A stretch of DNA of 64,000 nt from Epiperipatus broadwayi (Eukaryota; Onychophora; Udeonychophora; Euonychophora; Peripatidae): contig JAQFVV010006293.1 of assembly GCA_028023455.1 (NCBI GenBank), positions 4,296,059-4,360,058 of the forward strand, read 5' to 3'. The position numbers and the translations under genes were made by a program. How positions within the stretch are numbered: position 1 is the stretch's first letter; each line of letters begins with the position of its first letter. This document shows positions 50,213 through 62,025 of the stretch, in pieces. Under the pieces are notes generated by a model. That model saw only the letters and a list, made by a program, of their open reading frames with translations. It was not told the origin of the DNA and made no database searches.

Positions 50213-50501
50213 TTAAATTTTCCAGTTATCCTTCAATGCCCATTTACTACTCATCTTTGCAGATCCTTTAACTAAATTAACACATTTATTTCTATTCTCT
50301 TGAATATATACCGGCTCATAATATTTCCTTCTATTATAATCATTAACATATTTTATAACCTTCATATCTTCAATACATCTCATTCTATGACCAGTATTCA
50401 AATAATGCACATATGGTCCTGAATTCATGTCCTTCCTTTCAATAGCCCTATTATGCTCTTTCCCCCTTTCTATTGCTGTTTTCCCCATTTGCCCTATATA
50501 T
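50213..50501 (-). pseudogene. PLE C1, GIY-YIG endonuclease C-terminal part
   Basis: The - strand frame carries GQMGKTAIERGKEHNRAI, NTGHRM and RNKCVNLVKG, ending KDNWKI-stop at 50213. In the + strand copies the matching segment is preceded by CRSCSNIY and reads IGQTGKTAIERGK, giving the GIY-YIG signature of Penelope endonucleases. Here the domain is cut inside its (TA)n-encoded stretch by the 2.5-kb insertion. The apparent frame continuing to 50665 is insertion sequence. The nuclease nicks DNA to prime integration in active PLEs. Confidence 0.85.
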
Positions 50502-52997
50502 TGAAACAGTGAGATTCGTATTCGAATCTCAAGTTTCACCTTTTTCTGTCGTCTCTCACTGACCGGTCTATCCCACCCAAATTTAAACTTTTTGGTATCG
50601 AATTGTGTGTGTAACAATATTAAAAATGTATAAATATATGTAGAATTCAACATAAACACGCACACATTTCGATCTCAAATTAAGCGCAATAAATACGGAT
50701 AAAATAATATAATTTAGATTTCTTGTAGTTAAATAAATTTTGTGTAATATTAATCAGTTATTTTGAATTTTATAAAGTTCGTATTTGTTGCTTAGTTTGA
50801 ATTTCGTTAAATAATAATTCTAACAAAATCTGATGCAATAATTAATTAAAGTTAAAATAATTTTATTCCCTTTTGTCTTTGAAAATTTAAAAGCATCGGT
50901 CAGTGATAGATAATAAATTAATTATAGCAAAATTCCAAAAGAATGTAATTAACGAATGTAAAGAAAAACAAACAATAGCACAGCAAATTTCTTTCTAATT
51001 AAAACCAGCAGAGCATTGATTATCCTGAGGGCAAGATAAATAAAACCTAAAAATATCTCAACAGAAAATTTAAAAGATCAAGATAAGAAAAAAGGAGGCC
51101 ATCTTAGACTTGCTGGAGACTTGCACTTGAATTTTAGCTTTGCTCTCGAGTGGAGCGTCTAAAATATCTTAAATAAATTAATACTGCAAGGTATGACCGA
51201 GTAAGCACCAAAATTATTCTCCACCGGCAGATGGCCCACTATATGCCGAGCTTCACCTTGCCCATCGTAAAAACACCAAAATGATCTGCTGCCTGAAATA
51301 AACAAGAAAGCCGCTGCTGTTATAAATCAATAAAACAACATGCCCAGGACAAGAAAGAAAACTTCTAATTACGAACAATCTGCTATTAAACCAATGGACG
51401 AAAACATCTTATAAAACAGGTACCTGTGTGTGTATTCCAAATTATAGAGTACTCTAGTAATAATAAGCTATAGCTCATCTCCTATTATTTGTATAACTTC
51501 TAAATGTTAAAATTGTAATTTTTAAGAAACTAAAATTTGAGAATTCATGTAATCTGTAAATTTCTCGCATAATCTAGCTTACCCTCCCTCTATCACTTCT
51601 TAGGTGTGTATTTCTTAAATCTACATTTCATTTATAATTATCATTGAAATATTACCTTCTCATAATTATCTGAGTTGTAAAGCTAAATCCATAATCGCTT
51701 GAACAGTGAATGCGTGTCGAATTATCATTAATATTTGCTTTTATAAATAACTTAAATTTCATATAAATCGACACGCATTCAAAGAATCAGTTATTGTAAT
51801 GCAGGGTCTACTCCTCCGTAATAGCTGGCATACTCGCTGTAATAATTCCCTTTTTAGATATTTTTTATTATTATTAAATGTTAATGAATAATTATGTAAA
51901 TTTCATTTCTTTGAGAGTCACCAATTTTCTTTCAGTCAATGGTGATAATGTTGGGCCGAGTTTGAAATCTAGTTAAATATTACCACAATCTTTTAGATAT
52001 TATACATGTGTTACGTTTTGAAGCCCCGACGGCTCATTCCATGCCGTGAATACTCCGGATTCTCTAGGGTTGAATTAACCCCAGTCGTCCTACACAAGCG
52101 GACATGATAATGTTCCTGTAGGGCTTGACGACCATCACGCAGACAGCTGGCAAATTGTGACACGGACCGCTTGTCCCTGGTTATGCTCATGTGACACCTT
52201 ACCTCTTCGGGTCGCGGCAGAGACCAACCCGAAACCCTTATAACTTATTCACGGCATTGCAGTTTCAGCGCTGCCATTTTACATCGCCCTTCTAAAGCGT
52301 ACCACGTGTTCTTTTATTTAGTTTATTATTCTCTCTATCACTCCACCTCGGCATTATCTTCGTCATATACCCTCAAATAAATGTTTGCCCTTTGTCGTAA
52401 AATAAATATTTTATTAAATAAATGTATGTCCGCCGTTACTGATGACTCTTGCAGTGCAAAGTATAAATTCCTTACAGCACGCATTAGAAATACTCACTCG
52501 AGAACCCTAGGTAGTTAGATTACGCCTTCATATAAATAAATGCTCCATATAAATAAATGTATTTTTATATATATAATATTATCAACTAGCTGTTGAGACT
52601 TTGAATTTAAAATATGATTAATCACATTAATAATGTTTTCTTTTATTAAATACGTAAATAAATAATTCTAAATATACGTCTGTAGTTAAGTTTTCATTTA
52701 TTCGATGCCCATTATAGACATTTCCTCGATTATATATATTAATTAATATTCGTTTGATTGTTGGCCAACTCGGAAACAAAACCCATGAATCTCGTGCATC
52801 TCCCTGACCACCGTGCCTAAAGAAGTGTTTACTTATGTCGTATCAGAGGTGTTATTCCGTAGATGGTATTGTGGAACCGATAAACTATGTTCGAACTCAG
52901 TATTAACGGTGGCTTCGCTACTCGATGGTGCTGCTGTTCTGTGTGGTGGTCGAATTCTGCAATACGTTAACGAGATACACATGTTTTGACTGTTACA
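50502..52997. mobile_element. Non-coding TG...CA element with left-terminal hairpin, copy 2 (2496 bp), inside PLE C1
   Basis: It begins TGAAACAGTG and ends (reverse complement) TGTAACAGTC, an imperfect ~10-bp terminal inverted repeat. The left 37 bases form a hairpin: TGAAAC pairs with GTTTCA, and GAGATTCG pairs with CGAATCTC. Both flanks are the (TA)n tract of the PLE; the + strand PLE copies show this tract uninterrupted, so the boundaries are well supported by an empty-site comparison. It is CpG-rich compared with its surroundings, especially 52020-52260, and has no significant ORF. A 14-bp inverted repeat (51707-51720 and 51768-51781) lies inside. It may be a solo LTR or a non-autonomous element. 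Confidence 0.7.
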
Positions 52998-54055
52998 ATA
53001 TATATATATTACTGCAACTCCTACAAATTATTGTATATACTAAACCTATTTTACTTTCTTTATCATTCTCCCTCTTCACATTTGATATCCATTTTGATAT
53101 CCATTTTTCCAATGATTTACTATTTTTCCAAGCAATTCTTATATTCTTATTCAACCTCCCTTTTCTTAAAATCTTATATACATCTTTATAATAAGGTATT
53201 GATATCCATTTATTATTGAACCTTCCATCTTTATTTTTATTTTCTTTTTTCTTCCCCCATATTTACTTCATCTTTACTCTTACTGTTCAAAACTTTTCTA
53301 ATATCTTTTTTATTATACCCCATCTTTACATAATCCTTTTCTATATTCATTTTTTGTCCAATAGATTCTTTTTTATTTACTGTAAGTCTATCATTTTTTA
53401 TTTTAAACCCCTTTAAAACTGATATTTTTTGTGACCAACGTTGGTATGAACTAGGATCAATTATTCCTCTAATTTCAACATTTTTTATATACTGTTTCAC
53501 CTCTATTTCATTTTCCTTATTTCTATTCAAATAAATATCCAAATATTTTAAACCTTTTTCTTCCTTCTCCATTGTAAACATAATTTTATATATATTATCA
53601 TTCAATTCATTAAATATTTTCAATATACTCCTACTATTTCCAACAACAATTATATCATCTACATATCTACAATATTTAATTATTTCTTTATTTTTTATAT
53701 ATTTTCCTACTATTTTTTTTTTCCAAATTATTTATAAACATAATAACCCACTTTTTGAACAACCCATAACTCAAAACCTATCCTTATATTTAAAATACAA
53801 ACTATCACTTATTATCATCAATGCTTCTTTAATAGTGTATATCCATTCTTTACATATTCTTCCACTTTTTTCTAACATACTTATAACTAACTTTATACTT
53901 TCATCTCTTAGAACACTTTGATACATTTTTTCTACATCTAATGAAGCAATCAAACTATTCCTATTTAATTAATTATTATTTCATTCCATAACAATTTCTT
54001 CTGAATTTTTAATACTATATGAACCATATCCAATTACATCTACTACTTTTTTATA
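52998..54055 (-). pseudogene. PLE C1, reverse transcriptase region
   Basis: The - strand frames match the + strand copies: MIASLDVEKMYQSVLRDES (motif A region with its Asp, 53771-53953), a damaged stretch near 53700-53770, then KYLDIYLNRNKENEIEVKQY (53237-53623). The YVDD region is present around 53640-53690 in a shifted frame. Frameshifts, for instance in T-runs near 53712, break it. Confidence 0.82.
54044..54055. repeat. Target-site duplication, left copy (large palindrome)
   Basis: TACTTTTTTATA, repeated exactly at 55613-55624. PLE sequence is continuous across the palindrome if one copy is removed. Confidence 0.75.
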
Positions 54056-55612
54056 ACTGAAACACAAGCTTATTTATACCTGTGTCTATATATATGTAAT
54101 ATTATGGTATGAGCACAGACTTTCACATGACCCACCACTCTCCACTCTATCTCATAGCACTGACACACTTGAACACACATATGTTGAAAAGATAAATAAT
54201 CACCAATATACGTATTTCATGCTAAAACAGCAATCATCAGTTGGTCCAGATTATCATCTCTAAGCATATATACTATAAGTGCTCAGATATATATTAAGAT
54301 AGACAATCCTTATACTTTAATGGACAGGCTTCAATCTACTCCACACTCCAACTCTTCAACGGTCCATCCAATTGAAAATCTGATGATGGAATGCTCAAAG
54401 GCCAACCTGAGGCCGAGATTCTTGTCACACCCATGTTGACCTAAAGTCAATCTGAACCCCACATGTACAGGACATAATCCATTAAATACATATGCAAGGA
54501 TGGGCAGACATCTCTGTAATGTAATAACTAAAACACAAGCTTATTTATACCTGTATCTATATATATGTAATATTAGGGTATGAGCACAGACTTTCACATG
54601 ACCCACCACTCTCCACTCTATCTCATAACACTGACACACTTGAACACACATATGTTGAAAAGATAAATAATCACCAATATACATATTTCATGCTAAACCA
54701 ACAATCATCAGTTGGTCCAGATTATCATCTCTACACATATATACTATAAGTGCTCAGATATATATTAAGGTAGACAATCCTTATACTTTAATGGACAGGC
54801 TTCAATCTACTACACACTCCAACTCTTCAATGGTCCATCCAATTGAAAATCTGATGATGGAATGCTCAAAGAATGGACCGTTGAAGAGTTGGAATGTGGA
54901 GTAGATTGAAGCCTGTCCATTAAAGTATAAGGATTGTCTATCTTAATATATATCTGAGCACTTATAGTATATATGTGTAGAGATGATAATCTGGACCAAC
55001 TGATGATTGCTGGTTTAGCATGAAATACGTATATTGATGATTATTTATCTTTTCAATATATGTGTGTTCAAGTGTGTCAGTGTTATGAGATAGAGTGGAG
55101 AGTGGTAGGTCGTGTGAAAGTCTGTGCTCATACCCTAATATTACATATATATAGACACAGGTATAAATAAGCTTGTGTTTCAGTTATTACATTACAGAGA
55201 TGTCTGCCCATCCTTGCATATGTATTTAATGGATTATGTGCTGTACATGTGAGGTTCAGATTGACTTTAGATCAACATGGGTGTGACAAGAATCTCGGCC
55301 TCAGGGTGGCCTTTGAGCATTCCATCATCAGATTTTCAATTGGATGGACCGTTGAAGAGTTGAAGTGTGGAGTAGATTGAAGCCTGTCCATTAAAGTATA
55401 AGGATTGTCTATCTTAATATATATCTGAGCACTTATAGTATATATGTGTAGAGATGATAATCTGGACCAACTGATGATTGCTGGATTAGCATGAAATACG
55501 TATATTGGTGATTATTTATCTTTTCAACATATGTGTGTTCAAGTATGTCAGTGTTATGAGATAGAGTGGAAAGTGGTGGGTCGTGTGAAAGTCTGTGCTC
55601 ATATCCTAATAT
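54056..55612. mobile_element. Large foldback element of family D (1.56 kb palindrome)
   Basis: The left arm 54056-54838 and right arm 54873-55612 are near-perfect reverse complements around a 34-bp spacer. Each arm is itself a partial tandem duplication: 'gcacagactttcacatgacc' occurs at about 54113 and 54589, and inverted copies occur in the right arm. A 12-bp exact target duplication flanks it. The left end has ~40 bases ('ctgaaacacaagcttattta') missing from the extreme right end, as in the copy at 4728-5215. It is non-coding; short frames here are by-products. A transcript could fold into ~750 bp of double-stranded RNA. Confidence 0.87.
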
Positions 55613-55624
55613 TACTTTTTTATA
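55613..55624. repeat. Target-site duplication, right copy (large palindrome)
   Basis: Exact second copy of the 12-bp sequence at 54044-54055. Confidence 0.75.
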
Positions 55625-56730
55625 TATTATTGTACATAAATTCTTAAGAATATAATTGTCAAAATTTACAATTACTCTTGCAGCCATATCTTCTTTGTGT
55701 GTTTTTATTTTTCCAAATATATATGGATGTACAAAAGCCGTTGGATATAACCATCTATATTCTTTACTATTAATCAATTTCTTCTCCTTCATATAATTCA
55801 ATATCACTTTATACTTTGTTTTTATTTTATTTCCAGGATCTTTATACATTTCTTCATATCCTTGTTTTACTATGTCTTCATTCATTTTCTTATTATACTC
55901 ATATTCTTTTAAAATTACAAACCTATTACCTTTGTCTTCACATGTTATTATCAACCTCTCATTATTCACCTTTTCTATAATTTTTTTATAATACACTTTT
56001 CTTTCCATTCTTTTTTATTATAACTTTTTTTAATATTTATCACATTATTAAGTTTTGACTGCAGTTCAATTTTTAATTCATCTTTAATGTCTGCTGCTTC
56101 CACACTTACAACAGTTTGTTTATGGACATCTCCACTAACAAATGGTATATACTTTTTCCCCTTATTTAATATCTCCAACTGATCATTATCAAACTCAATA
56201 TTTGATAAATTTACAACTTTAACATTTTTTTTAATGCAATTATCACTTTCTATATTATTTTCATGTAATTCATCTTCCAAATTCTCATTCTTCCTTTTTA
56301 ACCAATCCCATTTTTTATCATACTTTATGTTTAATGTCTTCATTAATTTCTTATTATGATCCAATAATTGGTATTGTATATATTCAAATGTTTCTTTACA
56401 TACATCTCTTCTTAACATATTTTTAAGTCTATTATACTTTTTATACAAATATCCACAATGTTATATTTTTCTTTTATAAACCAGTTTAAAATAGTTTCCT
56501 TATTATATAAATTAATGTTTTTGTTTATTTTTATATTACTTATGTAAAATTCACATGACTTGGGCATTAAACCATGTTTCTTGCATTTATTTAGAAACGA
56601 CAACTGGTGCTTCAATTCTTCTATCCTTCTCTGTACATTCCATACTTTTTTAAATCTTACAAAATTCACTTTACTTAAGACATTATACAAAACCGACCAT
56701 GCTATATTTCCACTATTTCTTTCTATTCTT
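55625..56730 (-). pseudogene. PLE C1, N-terminal coding region
   Basis: Frames at 56412-56690, 55975-56448 and 55433-56008 (the last running on into the palindrome) match the N-terminal part of copy C3. They include FVRFKKVWNVQRRIEELKHQ, RRDVCKETFEYIQYQL, NIESDNCIKKNVKVVNLSN, KGNRFVILKEYEYNKKMNED and RWLYPTAFVHPYIFGKIKTH, the last being the segment that leads into the RT. Copy C3 starts at ATG 59579, but the matching codon here is ATA, so the original start is lost. The overlaps of frames mark 1-base shifts. Confidence 0.82.
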
Positions 56731-56919
56731 CTTTAAAATATAATTTCCAATTCAATTAATTAAAATATAGTAATATAAATGATATTAAAAAATAAAAAAC
56801 TTTTCCCCCTCAACCACTTCTTTTTATTATTATTGCTTCTCCTTTCTTTTTAATTTTAACGAAATTTATATTAAAAAAAAAGAACGTTAATCCAAATCCA
56901 ACATCGATTAACCTTGTAT

Positions 56920-57116
56920 AATCCTTAATAATGGTCAAACATAAATTTGTCCATAATGTTGTTTTCAATAATTAATAATAGTTCAACACAATTGAAATAA
57001 AACAACTATAAAAAATAATAAATATTTCCTTTATTGAACCGTTTTTCGCCCTATATTAGGGCCTTTTCAAAATACACTTCTAATATGATCACATGACGTT
57101 TATATCTATCAATACT
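56920..57116 (-). repeat. PLE C1 terminal repeat (5' side), at head-to-head junction
   Basis: Direct copy of 49653-49860, truncated at 57116, where + strand PLE sequence of copy C2 begins abruptly ('ggaaataaaataaaaacaaa'). It contains the hairpin GCCCTATATTAGGGC at 57048-57062. Confidence 0.8.
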
Positions 57117-57559
57117 GGAAATAAAATAAAAACAAAGTATAAAGTGATATTGAATTATATGAAGGAGAAGAAATTGATTAATAGTAAAGAATATAGATGG
57201 TTATATCCAACGGCTTTTGTACATCCATATATATTTGGAAAAATAAAAACACAGTAGAAGTAATGGCTGCAAGAGTAATTGTAAATTTTGACAATTATAT
57301 TCTTAAGAATTTATATACAATAATATATAAAAAAAGTAGTAGATGTAATTGGATATGGTACGTATAGTATTAAAAATTCAGAAGAAATTGTTATGGATTT
57401 AAATAATATTAAATTAAATAGGAATAGTTTGATTGCTTTATTAGATGTAGAAAAAATGTATCAAAGTGTTCCAAGAGATGAAAGTATAAAGTTAGTTATA
57501 AGTATGTTAGAAATAGTGGAAGAATATGTAAAGAATGGATATACACTATTAAGGAAGCA

Positions 57560-58669
57560 TTGATGATAATAAGTGATAGTTTGTATTTTAAATATAAGGA
57601 TAGGTTTTGGGTTATGGGTTGTTCAATAAGTGGGTTATTATCATCGATGTTTATAAATAATTTGGAAGAAAAAATAGTAGGAAAATATATAAAAAATAAA
57701 GAAATAATTAAATATTGTAGATATGTGGATGATATATTTGTTGTTGGAAATAGTAGGAGTATATTGAAAATATTTAATGAATTGAATGATAATATATATA
57801 AAATTAAGTTTACAATGGAGAAGGAAGAAAAAGGTTTAAAATATTTGGATATTTATTTGAATAGAAATAAGGAAAATGAAATAGAGGTGAAACATTATAT
57901 TAAAGATGTTGAAATTAGAGGAATAATTGATCCTAGTTCATACCAACCTTGGTCACAAAAAATATCAGTTTTAAAGGGATTTAAAATAAAAAATGATAGA
58001 CTTACAGTAAATAAAAAAGAATCTATTGAACAAAAAATGTATATAGAAAAGGATTATGTAAAGATGGGGTATAATAAAAAAGATATTAGAAAAGTTTTGA
58101 ACAGTAAGAGTAAAGATGAAGTAAATATGGGGGAAGAAAAAAATAAAATAAAAATAAAGATGGAAGGTTCAATAATAAATGGATATCAATACCTTATTAT
58201 AAAGATGTATATAAGATTTTAAAAAAAGGGAGGTTGAATGAGAATATAAGAATTGCTTGGAAAAATAGTAAATCATTGGAAAAATGGATATCAAAATGGA
58301 TATCAAATGTGAAGAGAGAGAATGATAAAGAAAGTAAAATAGATTTAGTATATAAAATAATTTGTAGGAGTTGCAGCAATATATATATGGCAAAAGGGGA
58401 AAACAGCAATAGAAAGGGGAAAAGAGCATAATAGGGCTATTGAAAGGAAGGACATGAATTCAGGATCATATGTTCATTATTTGAATACTGATCACAGAAT
58501 GAGATGTATTGAAGATATGAAGGTTATAAAATATGTTAATGATTATAATAGAAGGAAATATTATGAGACAGTATATATTCAAGAGAATAGGAATAAATGT
58601 GTTAATTTAGTTAAAGCACCTGCAAAGATGAGTAGTAAATGGGCATTGAAGGATAACTGGAAAATTTAA
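57560..58669 (+). pseudogene. PLE C2 reverse transcriptase and GIY-YIG endonuclease
   Basis: The frame 57560-58222 carries KYKDRFWVMGCSISG, SSMFINNLEEK, CRYVDDIFVVGN (the YVDD catalytic motif), KYLDIYLNRNKENEIEVKHY and IDPSSYQPWSQKISVLKGF. After shifts, 58234-58431 encodes RIAWKNSKSLEKW, IICRSCSNIYMAKGE (a GIY-YIG signature damaged by a deletion) and the next frame, to 58669, encodes NSGSYVHYLNTDHRMRC and ends KDNWKI. Upstream, 57117-57559, is coding but broken, e.g. a stop after IKTQ. The YVDD block is intact, but the protein as a whole is not. Confidence 0.87.
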
Positions 58670-58846
58670 TATATGGTTGATTTTTTTTTTGTTTGTTTGT
58701 TTGTTTTTTTTTTTTTTTTTTTTTGAAATTGATATATATGATATATGTAAATAATTAGTTAATGTAAATAATTGCTAATTATAGATAAATAAGGTTATAT
58801 TTGAAGATATGGTTAGTAAAAATATATGAGAAATGATATATAATTT

Positions 58847-59126
58847 AGTGTATAAAGTATGTATATATAATTTTATGGTGTATAATATATGTATATAATT
58901 ATTGAATTGTATTTAATGTAATTTTATCTATTGTATAAAAATAATATGTATATGAAATAAAAAAAATTAAGGGGAGGGAGAAGTATAGTGTATAAAGTAT
59001 GTATATATAATTTTATGGTGTATAATATATGTATATAATTATTGAATTGTATTTAATGTAATTTTATCTATTGTATAAAAATAATATGTATATGAAATAA
59101 AAAAAATTAAGGGGAGGGAGAAGTAT
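58847..59126 (+). repeat. 140-bp tandem duplication in PLE C2 3' UTR
   Basis: Two units of about 140 bp, nearly identical, each starting 'agtgtataaagtatgtatat' and ending in the 'aattaaggggagggagaagt' block. Copy C3 has one unit, so the duplication is specific to C2. Confidence 0.85.
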
Positions 59127-59578
59127 ATATATGTAAATATGTTATGTGATTGCATAAAATGATTATATAAAATGAACGTTAGAGGGAGTATTGATAGATA
59201 TAAAAGTCATGTGACTATATTAGAAGTGTATTTTGAAAAGGCCCTAATATAGGGCAAAAACAGGTCCAATAAAGGAAATATTTATTATTTTTATATAGTT
59301 GTTTTATTTCAATTGTGTTGAACTATTATTAATTATTGAAAACAACATTATGGACAAATTTATGTTTGTCCATTATTAAGGATTATTCAAGGTTAATTGA
59401 CGTTGGATTTGGATTAACGTTCATTTTTTTTTAATATAAATTTCATTAAAATTAAAAAGAAAGGAGAAGTAATAATAATAAAAAGAAGTGGTTGAGGGGG
59501 AAAAGTTTTTTATTTTTTAATATCATTTATATTACTATATTTTAATTAATTGAATTGGAAATTATATTTTAAAGAAGA

Positions 59579-60771
59579 ATGGAAAGAAATAATGGAAATA
59601 TAGCATGGTCGGTTTTGTATAATGTCTTAAGTAAAGTGAATTTTGTAAGATTTAAAAAAGTATGGAATGTACAGAGAAGGATAGAAGAATTGAAGCACCA
59701 GTTGTCGTTTCTAAATAAATGCAAGAAACATGGTTTAATGCCCAAGTCATGTGAATTTTACATAAGTAATATAAAAATAAAAAAAACATTAATTTATATA
59801 ATAAGATTAAGGAAACTATTTTAAACTGGTTTATAAAAGAAAAATATAACATTGTGGATATTTGTATAAAAAGTATAATAGACTTAAAAATATGTTAAGA
59901 AGAGATGTATGTAAAGAAACATTTGAATATATACAATACCAATTATTGGATCATAATAAGAAATTAATGAATATATTAAACATAAAGTAGGATAAAAAAT
60001 GGGATTGGTTAGAAAGGAAGAATGAAAATTTGGAAGATGAATTACATGAAAATAATATAGAAAGTGATAATTGCATTAAAAAAAATGTTAAAGTTGTAAA
60101 TTTATCAAATATTGAGTTTGATAATGATCAGTTGGAGATATTAAATAAGGGGAAAAAGTATATACCATTTGTTAGTGGAGATGTCCATAAAGAAACTGTT
60201 GTAAGTGTGGAAGCAGCAGACATTAAAGATGAATTAAAAATTGAACTGCAATCAAAACTTAATAATGGAATAAATATTAAAAAAGGTTATAATAAAAAAG
60301 AATGGAAAGAAAAGTGTATTATAAAAAAAATTATAGAAAAGGTGAATAATGAGAGGTTGATAATAACGTGAAGACAAAGGTAATAGGTTTGTAATTTTAA
60401 AAGAATATGAGTATAATAAGAAAATGAATGAAGACATAGTAAAACAAGGATATGAAGAAATGTATAAAGATCCTGGAAATAAAATAAAAACAAAGTATAA
60501 AGTGATATTGAATTATATGAAGGAGAAGAAATTGATTAATAGTAAAGAATATAGATGGTTATATCCAACAACTTTTGTACATCCATATATATTTGGAAAA
60601 ATAAAAACACACAAAGAAGATATGGCTGCAAGAGTAATTGTAAATTTTGACAATTATATTCTTAAGAATTTATGTACAATAATATATAAAAAAGTAGTAG
60701 ATGTAATTGGATATGGTTCGTATAGTATTAAAAATTCAGAAGAAATTGTTATGGAATTAAATAATAATTAA
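59579..60771 (+). pseudogene. PLE C3, N-terminal coding region
   Basis: It begins MERNNGNIAWSVLYNVLSKV and matches the C1 N-terminal region. Breaks: a frameshift after NIKIKK near 59780, a TAG near 59990 where C1 has a Tyr codon, and a 2-base deletion near 60367 ('aacgtgaagac' where C1 has 'aacatgtgaagac'). The last part, 60424-60771, includes RWLYPTTFVHPYIFGKIKTH and then ends in a stop just before the RT motif A region. Confidence 0.82.
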
Positions 60772-60786
60772 TTAAATAGGAATAGT

Positions 60787-61506
60787 TTGATTGCTTCATT
60801 AGAAGTAGAAAAAATGTATCAAAGTGTTCCAAGAGATGAAAGTATAAAGTTAGTTATAAGTATGTTAGAAAAAAGTGGAAGAATATGTAAAGAATGGATA
60901 TACACTATTAAGGAAGCATTGATGATAATAAGTGATAGTTTGTATTTTAAATATAAGGATAGGTTTTGGGTTAAGGGTTGTTCAATAAGTGGGTTATTAT
61001 CCTCGATGTTTATAAATAATTTGGAAGAAAAAATAGTAAGAAAATATATAAAAAATAAAGAAATAATTAAATTTTGTAGATATGTGGATGATATAATTGT
61101 TGTTGGAAATAGTAGGAGTATATTGAAAATATTTAATGAATTGAATGATGATATATATAAAATTAAGTCTACAATGGAGAAGGAAGAAAAAGGTTTAAAA
61201 TATTTGGATATTTATTTGAATAGAAATAAGGAAAATGAAGTAGAGGTGAAACATTATATTAAAGATGTTGAAATTAGAGGAATAATTGATCCTAGTTCAT
61301 ACCAACCTTGGTTACAAAAAATGTCAGTTTTAAAAGGGTTTAAAATAAAAAATGATAGACTTACAGTAAATAAAAAAGAATCTATTGAACAAAAAATGAA
61401 TATAGAAAAGGATTATGTAAAGATGGGGTATAATAAAAAAGATATTAGAAACGTTTTGAACAGTAAGAGTAAAGATGAAGTAAAATATGGGGGAAGGAAA
61501 AAATAA
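60787..61506 (+). pseudogene. PLE C3 reverse transcriptase core, open over 239 codons
   Basis: A single frame carries MIASLEVEKMYQSVPRDES, RFWVKGCSISGLLSS, CRYVDDIIVVGNSR, EKGLKYLDIYLNRNKENEVE and DPSSYQPWLQKMSVLKGF. The GCSISG-LLSSMF block stands where motif B is expected. In motif A the C2 copy has LLDVEKMY, whereas here the Asp is replaced by Glu (LEVEKMY), which would probably inactivate catalysis. The frame ends through a 1-base shift at about 61483. Confidence 0.87.
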
Positions 61507-61593
61507 AATAAAAATAAAGATGGAAGGTTCAATAATAAATGGATATCAATACCTTATTATAAAGATGTATATAAGATTTTAAAAAAAGGAAGG

Positions 61594-62025
61594 TTGAATG
61601 AGAATATAAGAATTGCTTGGAAAAATAGTAAATCATTGGAAAAATGGATATCAAATGTGAAGAGAGAGAATGATAAAGAAAGTAAAATAGGATTAGTATA
61701 TAAAATAATTTGTAGGAGTTGCAGTAATATATATATATATATAGGGCAAACGGGGAAAACAGCAATAGAAAGGGGAAAATAGCATAATAGGGCTATTGAA
61801 AGGAAGGACATGAATTCAGGACCATATGTTCATTATTTGAATACTGGCCATAGAATGAGATGTATTGAAGATATGAAGATTATAAAATATGTTAAAGATT
61901 ATAATAGAAGGAAATATTATGAGACGGTATATATTCAAGAGAATAGGAATAAATGTGTTAATTTAGTTAAAGGACCTGCAAAGATGAGTAGTAAATGGGA
62001 ATTGAAGGATAACTGGAAAATTTAA
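61594..62025 (+). pseudogene. PLE C3 GIY-YIG endonuclease
   Basis: 61594-61782 encodes IICRSCSNIYIYIGQTGKTA, a GIY-YIG signature extended by (TA)n expansion, then stops (AAATAG) where C1 reads GKEHNRAI. The frame 61810-62025 resumes with MNSGPYVHYLNTGHRMRC and ends KDNWKI-stop. The two frames are separated by a nonsense change only, so the domain is close to intact. Confidence 0.85.

Larger units (their letters stand above)
49653..57116 (-). mobile_element. Penelope-like element copy C1 (with pLTRs), split by two insertions
   Basis: On the - strand the order is terminal repeat (56920-57116), N-terminal coding region, reverse transcriptase, GIY-YIG endonuclease, 3' UTR, terminal repeat (49653-49860). 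Both terminal repeats are direct copies, as in the pLTRs of Penelope-like elements. Two younger elements sit inside it: 54056-55612 and 50502-52997. Removing them leaves about 3.4 kb, a normal PLE length. It lies just downstream of the last exon of the host gene. Confidence 0.87.
57117..59395 (+). mobile_element. Penelope-like element copy C2, 5'-truncated
   Basis: It starts mid-ORF, just upstream of RWLYPTAFVHPYIFGKI, and contains reverse transcriptase, GIY-YIG and 3' UTR. It ends in a terminal repeat (about 59188-59395) that also serves as the 5' repeat of copy C3. Its 3' UTR holds a 140-bp tandem duplication at 58847-59126. Confidence 0.87.

Noticed and set aside
50502-50665. N-terminal extension of the GIY-YIG frame (50213-50665)
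   Set aside because: The part beyond 50501 is translated from the inserted TG...CA element and not PLE protein.
52925-53416. + strand hydrophobic frames
   Set aside because: They are antisense to the PLE C1 reverse transcriptase.
58169-61811. - strand frames over the + strand PLEs
   Set aside because: They are antisense shadows of the PLE coding regions, with repeated near-identical translations in both copies.
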